DNA from: Deltaproteobacteria bacterium
GTDB taxonomy: Bacteria > Desulfobacterota > Dissulfuribacteria > Dissulfuribacterales > UBA3076
Direction: 5' to 3'
DNA length: 7,565 bases
NCBI GenBank assembly: GCA_030605675.1
Contig: JAUWHV010000168.1
Coordinates: forward strand, 1 to 7,565
Below the pieces are notes generated by a model. That model made no database searches, was not told the origin of the DNA, and saw only the letters and a list, made by a program, of their open reading frames with translations. Of the stretch, positions 1 through 5,566 are shown one piece after another. A program made the position numbers and the translations under genes. Position 1 is the first letter of the stretch; each line of letters starts with the position of its first letter.

Positions 1-194
1 ATTTTATCCACAAGATGAAAGTATCCCTTAAGGAATTACGCGAAACGAGGATATGGTTGCTAATAATAGAAAGAGCAAATCTCATAAAGCCGGCACCAAA
101 ACTTGAATCGCTGATTGATGAAAACAATCAGTTGATTTCGATATTTGTTACAAGCATAAAAACTGCCAAACTACGGGGCAAGAAAACTTCATGA
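1..194 (+). CDS. four-helix-bundle protein (23S rRNA intervening-sequence type), C-terminal part
   Basis: Reading from base 3 gives 63 residues before TGA at 192-194; the gene enters from outside the window, so its start is not visible. The segment FIHKMKVSLKELRETRIWL matches what I recall as the C-terminal helix region of small four-helix-bundle proteins (S23/IVP family), whose members typically carry a KELRET-W-L pattern followed by a lysine-rich tail, here ending LRGKKTS. The family is about 115-130 residues long, so roughly the last half is present. Cellular function is not established; members are known both inside 23S rRNA intervening sequences and as free-standing genes. AT-rich microrepeat DNA follows immediately. 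A second, broken member of the family lies at the other end of the window. Family assignment is fairly secure; role is unknown. Confidence 0.75.
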   Translation, partial: FIHKMKVSLKELRETRIWLLIIERANLIKPAPKLESLIDENNQLISIFVTSIKTAKLRGKKTS

Positions 195-232
195 TTCGAA
201 ATTCCTTGTTCGATATTCGATATTCGTTTTTC
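192..232. repeat. AT-rich TTCGATA microrepeat
   Basis: Directly after the four-helix gene the DNA contains repeated ATTCGA/TTCGAT words, including TTCGATATTCGATATTCG (7-bp period). Similar 7-bp AT-rich runs occur around panB and rnpB. No gene or promoter is convincing here. Confidence 0.5.
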
Positions 233-275
233 AATAAGTCAGTGAAACGAGTTGGTGCCTTGAGTTAACGCTTAT

Positions 276-287
276 GGGGACCGTCCC
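276..287. repeat. REP-like GGGAC/GTCCC palindrome
   Basis: GGGAC-C-GTCCC is a 5-bp inverted repeat around one base, ending 12 bases before the helicase ATG. GGGACNGTCCC-type palindromes are common dispersed REP-like units in some bacteria, which is why it is listed; with one copy in this window it could also be chance. It occupies the place where a Shine-Dalgarno would be expected, and none is visible. Confidence 0.3.
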
Positions 288-299
288 TCTTTACGTAGC

Positions 300-3206
300 A
301 TGAAGTGCAAAAACAGGATAGGAGAGTACGTCAGGTCCCTTAAGGCATCTCCAATACTGGGACGCCAGGTGGTGTTTCACAAGGAGGTTTCTGCCATAGA
401 GGCATGTTTCAACAGTCCTGCAAGGCCCTGGCCCGATGAGATGCAAGTGCTTCTTGAAGGCAGCGGCATCTCCCATCTCTATTCCCACCAGGTCTCGGCC
501 ATTGACCTTGTACGCTCCGGCCGGCATGTAGTGGTATCCACACCGACAGCCAGCGGAAAGACCCTGGTATATAGCCTTCCTGTGATTGAGCAGATCCTGG
601 AAGATCCATTAAGCCGCGCTTTGTACTTATTTCCGCTAAAGGCCCTTGCTCAGGATCAGATGAAGGCATTCAGGGAATTGACTGCCTGCCTTGACAGGGA
701 GCGGCCCCCTACTTGCGCCACTTACGATGGAGATACTTCCGCCTGGAAAAGGAAGCGATTAAGGGAACTGCCCCCAAATGTGCTATTAACCAATCCGGAG
801 ATGCTTCACCTCTCTCTTCTGGCCCATCATGAAAAGTGGGCCACTTTCTGGCAGGGCCTTACCCACGTGGTAATAGACGAGGTTCATACATACAGAGGTG
901 TCATGGGCTCTCACATGGCCTGGGTATTTCGCAGGATGAACAGGGTCTGCGCCCATTACGGAGTCAGTCCCATCCTGGTGTTTTGCTCCGCCACGATTGG
1001 AAATCCTTCCGAGCTTACTTCCAAGCTGTCCGGGCTTAATGTGCAGGCTGTGACCAAAAACAGTGCCCCTCATGGCAGGAGACATGTGATTTTCATTAAT
1101 CCTGAGGATGGGGCTGCACAGACCGCAATTAAACTGCTCAGGGCTGCCCTTCACCGCGGCCTCAGAACTATAGTCTATACCCAGTCCAGGAAGCTTGCCG
1201 AGCTGATCAATATCTGGGTAAGTCAGAGGGCGGGTTCTATGGCCAAGCGCATAAGTGCGTACAGGGCTGGTTATCTGCCGGAGGAGAGGAGAGAGATTGA
1301 AAGGAAGCTCTCAAGCGGCGAGCTCCTGGCAGTGATCTCTACGAGTGCCCTTGAGCTGGGTATTGACATAGGTTCGCTGGATCTCTGTTTGCTTGTTGGC
1401 TATCCGGGCACAGTCATGGCCACATGGCAAAGGGGCGGCAGGGTAGGGCGCAGCCTGCAGGATTCAGCCCTTGTGCTCATTGCCCGGGAGGATGCACTTG
1501 ACCAGTACTTTATGCGAAATCCCGAAGATTTTCTCAAGCGGCCTCCTGAGTCCGCGGTATTGAATCCTGAAAATTCCGTGATTATGGGCAGGCACCTGGT
1601 ATGTGCCGCAGCAGAGGTCACAATACGAACAGATGAATCCTGGCTCAAGGAAAGTGAGGTTTCAAAGGCCATTTCTAAGCTTGAGTCCAAAGGAAAACTC
1701 CTGAGGAGCGAAAATGGAAAGGAGCTCTATTCTGCCCGCAAATATCCCCAAAGGGGTATTAACCTGAGGGGTGTTGGTCAGACTTTTCAGATAGTCTCCA
1801 GAAATGACAGCCGCACCATAGGAGTAATTGACGGGTTCATGGCCTATCGTGAGACCCATCCCGGCGCGGTTTATCTTCACAGGGGTGAAAGCTACGTGGT
1901 TGACCGGCTTGATATTGAGACCCGCACCGTGGAGGTGTCACCTGCCAAAGTGGATTATTTTACACGGGTAAGGGGCAATAAGACCACTGAGATACTGGAG
2001 GTATTTGGGAAAAAGGGGGTGTATGGGACCAGTGTGTATCTTGGACGACTCAGGATCACAGACCGGATCACCGGGTATGAGAGAAGGCAAGTAAGGGGAC
2101 AGCGTCTATTGAATATCGTACCTCTGGATCTTCCGCCCCAGGTTTTTGAGACAGAGGGTCTCTGGATAGAGATCCCAAGTGAAGTCCGGGAGGCAACGGA
2201 AAAGGCCTACATGCATTTTATGGGTGGAATCCATGCCTTGGAGCATGCTGCTATTGGAATATTACCGCTTCTGGTCCTGACTGATAGAAACGACCTTGGC
2301 GGCATATCTACTCCCTATCACCCCCAGGTTCGCAAAGCCGCGGTCTTTGTTTACGATGGGGTGCCCGGGGGAGTGGGCCTCAGCCGCCAGGCCTTTGAGA
2401 AGGCAGAGGAGCTTTTACAGAAGACCCTGAAGGTCATTGAGAGTTGCCCCTGTGAGCTGGGGTGTCCTTCATGTGTGCATTCCCCCAAGTGCGGCTCCGG
2501 CAACCGGCCAATAGACAAGAGGGCCGCTATTTTTGTGTTAAGGGGTGCCATGGAAAGCAGGGAGGGGTTTGGGGGCAAGGGTCAAGGGCCAGGGGGCAAG
2601 GGGAAGAAGGAAAAGGGTCAAGGGGCGAAAGGCGAGAGGCATAAGCTGAAGAATACTGATGGTTCAATCCCCCGATTTGGTGTCTTTGACCTTGAGACAC
2701 AGCTTTCGGCCCAGGAGGTCGGAGGATGGCACAGGGCGGATCTGATGAGGGTGAGCTGTGCTGTTCTTTTTGATTCCGGCAGGGAGGCCTTTCTGGAATT
2801 CCGGGAGCCTGATATCCCCGGGTTGATTGAACACTTGTCTGAATTGCCTCTGATTATAGGCTTCAACCTGAAACGTTTTGATTACAAGGTGCTTTCTGCC
2901 TACAGCGATTTGAATTTCTGGGGCCTCCCAACCCTGGACATTCTGGAAGATGTCCACACAAGACTCGGCTACAGGCTTTCCCTGGATCACTTGGCAGGCG
3001 TAACTCTCGGCACACAGAAGACTGCTGATGGCATGCAGGCCCTTAAGTGGTGGAAGCAGGGGAAGGTCAAAGAAATCCTCGAATATTGCAAGAAGGACGT
3101 GGCTATTACCAGGGATTTATTCCTTTACGGATACAAAAAAGGCTATCTGCTTTTCAGGAACAAAGCTGGAAAAGTAGTCCGGATTCCTGTGGATTGGAGA
3201 TGGTAA
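300..3206 (+). CDS. fused MrfA-like DEAD/DEAH helicase + MrfB-like DEDD exonuclease
   Basis: This 968-residue protein is predicted to be cytoplasmic and to act in DNA repair: ATP-driven 3'-5' type unwinding coupled to exonuclease digestion. Seen in sequence: Q-motif-like region 57-71; Walker A TPTASGKT 81-88; motif Ia LFPLKALAQDQ 110-120; DEVH box 193-196; CSAT 229-232; motif V STSALELGIDIG 347-358; motif VI QRGGRVGR 377-384; winged-helix-like stretch about 445-492; DUF1998/MZB zinc site with Cys718, 722, 725, 731 (also Cys716); G/K/Q-rich linker about 754-785; RNase H-fold exonuclease 790-968 with D797/E799 (FDLET), D861 (FNLKRFD) and Y929-x3-D933. In Bacillus, MrfA (YprA, about 750 aa) and MrfB (YprB) are separate neighbouring genes; here they are one chain, and the TPR-like tail I recall for MrfB is absent. 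ATG 300 is the first possible start after an in-frame TGA at 261, though no Shine-Dalgarno is seen. It converges on panB with a 45-base gap. Confidence 0.9.
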   Translation: MKCKNRIGEYVRSLKASPILGRQVVFHKEVSAIEACFNSPARPWPDEMQVLLEGSGISHLYSHQVSAIDLVRSGRHVVVSTPTASGKTLVYSLPVIEQILEDPLSRALYLFPLKALAQDQMKAFRELTACLDRERPPTCATYDGDTSAWKRKRLRELPPNVLLTNPEMLHLSLLAHHEKWATFWQGLTHVVIDEVHTYRGVMGSHMAWVFRRMNRVCAHYGVSPILVFCSATIGNPSELTSKLSGLNVQAVTKNSAPHGRRHVIFINPEDGAAQTAIKLLRAALHRGLRTIVYTQSRKLAELINIWVSQRAGSMAKRISAYRAGYLPEERREIERKLSSGELLAVISTSALELGIDIGSLDLCLLVGYPGTVMATWQRGGRVGRSLQDSALVLIAREDALDQYFMRNPEDFLKRPPESAVLNPENSVIMGRHLVCAAAEVTIRTDESWLKESEVSKAISKLESKGKLLRSENGKELYSARKYPQRGINLRGVGQTFQIVSRNDSRTIGVIDGFMAYRETHPGAVYLHRGESYVVDRLDIETRTVEVSPAKVDYFTRVRGNKTTEILEVFGKKGVYGTSVYLGRLRITDRITGYERRQVRGQRLLNIVPLDLPPQVFETEGLWIEIPSEVREATEKAYMHFMGGIHALEHAAIGILPLLVLTDRNDLGGISTPYHPQVRKAAVFVYDGVPGGVGLSRQAFEKAEELLQKTLKVIESCPCELGCPSCVHSPKCGSGNRPIDKRAAIFVLRGAMESREGFGGKGQGPGGKGKKEKGQGAKGERHKLKNTDGSIPRFGVFDLETQLSAQEVGGWHRADLMRVSCAVLFDSGREAFLEFREPDIPGLIEHLSELPLIIGFNLKRFDYKVLSAYSDLNFWGLPTLDILEDVHTRLGYRLSLDHLAGVTLGTQKTADGMQALKWWKQGKVKEILEYCKKDVAITRDLFLYGYKKGYLLFRNKAGKVVRIPVDWRW
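2564..2640 (+). repeat. G-run microrepeat encoding the interdomain linker; G-quadruplex motif
   Basis: Eight runs of three to five G separated mostly by short CAA/TCAA/CCA spacers (runs at 2564, 2571, 2579, 2586, 2592, 2600, 2615 and 2622), with GGGTCAAGGG occurring twice (2579-2588, 2615-2624). It satisfies the G3+N1-7 rule for a quadruplex on the coding strand. It is translated in frame as a Gly/Lys/Gln-rich, probably disordered linker, and its near absence of C/T-rich codons is unlike the flanking domains. Confidence 0.7.
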
Positions 3207-3251
3207 AATAAAGAGGAACTGTGGCAGTGGGGCCGAGAGAATTATAATAGA

Positions 3252-4112
3252 TTACTTGTTTTTAGCCTTAAGCTCTTCCAAAAGCTCCTCGCCGCCTCCA
3301 AAACTGTGCTCCGGCCCGGGGAATGCACCGTTTGTTACTTCATCAATGAAGTCGTCTAAGGCTTCCTTAATCTTCGGGGCGAGATTTGCATAGCGTTTTA
3401 CAAAGCTCGGTGTAAATTTTTCAAAAAGCCCGACCATGTCGTTAGTTACAAGGACCTGGCCATCGCAGTATGGGCCTGCTCCGATACCTATGGTAGGGAT
3501 GGGGACTATCTCGGTAATTATTTTTGCAAGAGCGGACGGAATGCACTCCAAGACAAGTGAAAAGGCCCCTGCATCAGCCACTGCCTTGGCATCTTCAAGT
3601 AGCTTTCTTGCCGATTCCAGGTCTCTGCCCTGTACTTTGTATCCACCAAGCGCTATTGCTGTTTGGGGAGTGAGACCTATATGGCCCATGACAGAAATGC
3701 CCGCCTTGACAATTCTCTCAATGGTAGGTGCCATGTCAGAGCCACCTTCCAGCTTGACGCCGTGGCATCCGGCTTTCTTAAGAAACATGCCTGCGTTTCT
3801 CACCGCCTCATTTTTGGAGACCTGGTATGACAGGTAAGGCATGTCTCCAATCAGCAGTGCTCTATTAACTCCTCGCCGGACTGCGCTGCAGTGGTGGATC
3901 ATTTCCTCCATTGTGACCGGCACTGTGGAGTCATAACCCAGGGCCACCATGCCCAGAGAATCACCCACCAGAACTATGTCCAAACCGGATGCATCTAATA
4001 CTCTGGCCATACTGTAATCGTAGGCCGTAAGCATGGTGATTTTTTCACCTGAGGCCTTTTTATTTTGCAGATCAGCGAGCGTGACGGCCTTTGAGGCCTT
4101 TTTTTCTTTCAT
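3252..4112 (-). CDS. panB: 3-methyl-2-oxobutanoate hydroxymethyltransferase
   Basis: PanB transfers a hydroxymethyl group from 5,10-methylene-tetrahydrofolate to 2-oxoisovalerate, making ketopantoate, the first committed step to pantothenate and coenzyme A; it is a cytoplasmic Mg2+-dependent TIM-barrel decamer. The 286-residue length is slightly above the E. coli enzyme (264), the excess being a charged N-terminus and a Glu/Lys tail. Visible conserved elements: MLTAYDYSMA 27-36, VGDSLGMV 49-56 (metal Asp51), GDMPYLSY 89-96 (Asp90), VKLEGG 119-124 (Lys120, Glu122), MGHIGLTPQ 142-150 (His144), LECIP 188-192 (probable catalytic Glu189) and the GIGAG phosphate-type loop 209-213. No panC or panD is adjacent, so it appears to stand alone downstream of rnpB. 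The Shine-Dalgarno is weak; a 7-bp inverted repeat lies 9-25 bases upstream of the ATG. No terminator is evident after the stop. Confidence 0.97.
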   Translation of the reverse strand: MKEKKASKAVTLADLQNKKASGEKITMLTAYDYSMARVLDASGLDIVLVGDSLGMVALGYDSTVPVTMEEMIHHCSAVRRGVNRALLIGDMPYLSYQVSKNEAVRNAGMFLKKAGCHGVKLEGGSDMAPTIERIVKAGISVMGHIGLTPQTAIALGGYKVQGRDLESARKLLEDAKAVADAGAFSLVLECIPSALAKIITEIVPIPTIGIGAGPYCDGQVLVTNDMVGLFEKFTPSFVKRYANLAPKIKEALDDFIDEVTNGAFPGPEHSFGGGEELLEELKAKNK

Positions 4113-4117
4113 TTGTC

Positions 4118-4137
4118 GTAACCGTTCACGGAACGGT
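4118..4137. repeat. GTAACCGTTCACGG repeat copy 1 with inverted repeat
   Basis: The 14-mer GTAACCGTTCACGG (4118-4131) recurs exactly at 5532-5545. Here it is extended into ACCGTTC-ACG-GAACGGT (4121-4137), a perfect 7-bp inverted repeat with a 3-base centre, just upstream of the panB start. It could be a dispersed repeat or an operator-like site; the sequence does not decide. Confidence 0.55.
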
Positions 4138-4165
4138 GAAATTAGAAATTAGAAATTAGAAATTT
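4138..4165. repeat. (GAAATTA)x4 tandem microrepeat
   Basis: Three perfect GAAATTA units and a fourth ending in T form a 28-base head-to-tail array between panB and rnpB. Further on, AATATTC is repeated (4211-4227). The rest of this 136-base gap is AT-rich with no ORF; a TTGACA word on the minus strand around 4230-4240 has no convincing -10 partner. Confidence 0.7.
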
Positions 4166-4248
4166 GGCCTTCATGCTTTTGTACTGTTGATGAACGCATT
4201 CAATTCCAACAATATTCAATATTCAATCGTCAATTGTCAATAAAAAGA

Positions 4249-4620
4249 GCCGGTGGAGACGGTCATAAGCCGGGTTCTGTTCCCTTGTGCGATCCAAGGT
4301 GGTGATCATTCATCTGGGATGTCGATTGCTCGACACCTCACGCAACCTACCCGGGAGCTTCGAGCGGGCCACTCTCAGGCGCTCCTCTATTTGGTCTTGC
4401 TCCGGGTGGGGTTTACCAAGCCTGCAACGTCACCGTCGCAGCTGGTGAGCTCTTACCTCACCTTTTCACCCTTACCGGGCAAAGGCCCGGCGGTATATTT
4501 TCTGTGGCACTTTCCCTGGGGTCGCCCCCGGTCCGCGTTACGGACCACCCTGCCCTGTGGAGCCCGGACTTTCCTCCAGGCAAAAATATTGCCCGGCGAT
4601 CACCGGCCGTCTCCGCCGGC
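4249..4620 (-). ncRNA. rnpB: RNase P RNA, bacterial type A
   Basis: The catalytic RNA of RNase P, which removes 5' leaders from tRNA precursors. On the minus strand the universally conserved blocks are all present and in order: GAGGAAAGTCCGGGCT (4576-4561), CACAGAAA (4506-4499), GGTGAAAAGGTG, GGAGCAAGACCAAATAGAGG and ACAGAACCCGGCTTAT (4280-4265). The two ends form helix P1: GCCGGCGGAGACGG pairs with CCGTCTCCACCGGC at 13 of 14 positions, with one C/A mismatch, which fixes the boundaries to within a few bases and gives about 372 nt, normal for type A. A T5 tract follows the 3' end (4246-4242), so P1 plus U-run may help termination. A possible -10 (TATATT, 4630-4625) lies just upstream, with no clear -35. 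The ORFs readable across this locus are not genes. Confidence 0.97.
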
Positions 4621-4644
4621 AAAAAATATACTTTAATTGGCAGT

Positions 4645-4669
4645 GAAATTTGAAACTCGAAATTTGAAA
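4645..4669. repeat. GAAATTTGAAA direct repeat
   Basis: The 11-mer GAAATTTGAAA occurs twice 14 bases apart (4645-4655, 4659-4669) in the gap upstream of rnpB; related words (TTTCGAATTTCC, AGTTTCGA) continue to about 4730. It is the same style of AT-rich microrepeat as near panB and after the first gene. Confidence 0.55.
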
Positions 4670-4751
4670 TTGGGAAAAACACAAATATGTAGATGCATTA
4701 CCTAATTTCGAATTTCCAGTTTCGACATCGGCATTCAATTCGATTGAATAT

Positions 4752-4772
4752 ACACTTTTTCGAAAAAAGTGT
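4752..4772. repeat. ACACTTTTT/AAAAAGTGT palindrome
   Basis: A perfect 9-bp inverted repeat around CGA lies 24 bases downstream of the zinc-ribbon stop and about 130 bases upstream of rnpB. There is no U-run after it on either strand and the stem is AT-rich, so it is a poor intrinsic terminator; it may be an operator-like or dispersed palindromic element. Confidence 0.5.
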
Positions 4773-4796
4773 AAACCGGTGAATGAAGGATGCCCC

Positions 4797-5507
4797 TTAA
4801 CTTACTTCTAAAGCATATATCAGACGCTGACAAGAAGGACAGGTTAAGATCTTTTCATCTCTAAGCAGTTCGTTATAGAGTTGAGGGGGAATATTCATGT
4901 TACATGCGGAACAGACACCATCAGTCACTGCTGCTACGGCAACACAGGCCCTCCTGTCTTTGAGAAAGTTATATTTGGATAACAGGTTCGGGCTTATATC
5001 TTTGCATACAGTTTGTCTCTCCTCAGTTAAGGCGGCAGTCTTGGCGTCCAGTCTGGTCTCTAATTCTTTGATGCGTTTTTTCTCTGCCCTTATTTCCTTG
5101 CGATACTGCTTGACCTGTTTCATTTTTTCTTTGATTTCTTCCTGCAGAGAGTCGGTTTCCTCCATGATGGCCAGAATTTCGTCCTCCCTGATGGTGTTGG
5201 ACTTTTTTATTTCGTTAATTTCTTTTTGCAGTGCCTGATATTCCCTATTAGTCTGTAACGAAAAGAGCTTTTTCTGAGATTTTCCAAAACGCACATTCTC
5301 CAACTCAAATTCATCCTCTACGTCAACTTTCCTTTTCTGAATTTCAGCTATACGTTCATTGAGTTCATTGAGTTCTGCCTCTTTGGATGAAAGGTGTTCT
5401 TGAAGGCCTTCAAGATGCTTTGGAGCAGAAGACTTTTCCTCATTTATCTTGTGAAGTTCAAGATCGATACCTTGTAATCTTACTAGAATTGCAAGTTCTG
5501 GTTTCAA
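4797..5507 (-). CDS. coiled-coil C4-type zinc-ribbon protein (COG1579/CT398 family)
   Basis: A 236-residue cytoplasmic protein with a long charged helical hairpin followed by a zinc ribbon. Residues about 15-165 are almost continuous Glu/Lys/Leu heptad-like coiled coil containing the family signature LQTNREYQALQKEI (84-97); the C-terminal ribbon has Cys199-x2-Cys202 and Cys223-x2-Cys226. Length is typical of the family. Function is not settled: the Helicobacter relative HP0958 (FlgZ) binds RpoN and flagellin mRNA, so nucleic-acid or protein bridging is plausible here, but that is inference. It starts with TTG, supported by a strong AAGGAG six bases upstream and the lack of any nearby ATG. It lies 54 bases downstream of the Nif3 gene and upstream of rnpB, and probably shares a transcript with the former. 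Confidence 0.93.
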   Translation of the reverse strand: MKPELAILVRLQGIDLELHKINEEKSSAPKHLEGLQEHLSSKEAELNELNERIAEIQKRKVDVEDEFELENVRFGKSQKKLFSLQTNREYQALQKEINEIKKSNTIREDEILAIMEETDSLQEEIKEKMKQVKQYRKEIRAEKKRIKELETRLDAKTAALTEERQTVCKDISPNLLSKYNFLKDRRACVAVAAVTDGVCSACNMNIPPQLYNELLRDEKILTCPSCQRLIYALEVS

Positions 5508-5513
5508 TTTTTA

Positions 5514-5519
5514 CTCCTT
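5514..5519 (-). promoter_or_regulatory. Shine-Dalgarno deciding a TTG start
   Basis: AAGGAG on the minus strand, followed by TAAAAA and then TTG at 5507-5505. The spacing is ideal and no ATG or GTG in frame is close, so the TTG is taken as the initiator of the zinc-ribbon gene. Confidence 0.85.
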
Positions 5520-5523
5520 GTCT

Positions 5524-5566
5524 AAAAAAAGGTAACCGTTCACGGGATTACAACGCCCGTTTTACC
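5524..5566 (-). terminator. possible intercistronic terminator or attenuator
   Basis: On the minus strand GGTAA…TTACC encloses ACGGG…CCCGT (loop of nine bases) and is followed at once by seven T. The stem has a lopsided internal loop, overlaps the Nif3 stop codon, and directly precedes the zinc-ribbon ribosome-binding site, so partial termination between the two genes is possible. Weak as drawn by hand. Confidence 0.35.
5532..5545. repeat. GTAACCGTTCACGG repeat copy 2
   Basis: Exact second copy of the 14-mer found at 4118-4131, again just upstream of a minus-strand gene start. A diverged relative, GTAAGCGTTTACAGGG, lies at 5582-5597 within the 3' end of the Nif3 gene. Confidence 0.55.

Noticed and set aside
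2351..2990. Overlapping frames (75, 60, 82 and 108 codons) around the G-rich linker
   Set aside because: Considered as evidence that helicase and nuclease are separate genes, but the main frame is continuous and both domains lie in it; the others have no motifs.
3436..3837. 133-codon plus-strand frame opposite panB
   Set aside because: Antisense shadow of a strongly supported panB gene, with no ribosome-binding site or recognisable motif.
4138..4240. Possible CRISPR-like array of short repeats upstream of panB
   Set aside because: Units are 7 bases, head to tail, with no spacers and no cas genes nearby.
4253..4738. Open frames of 127, 74 and 66 codons across and beside 4249-4620
   Set aside because: They lie over RNase P RNA, whose conserved blocks and P1 pairing explain the sequence; the predicted peptides resemble no protein.
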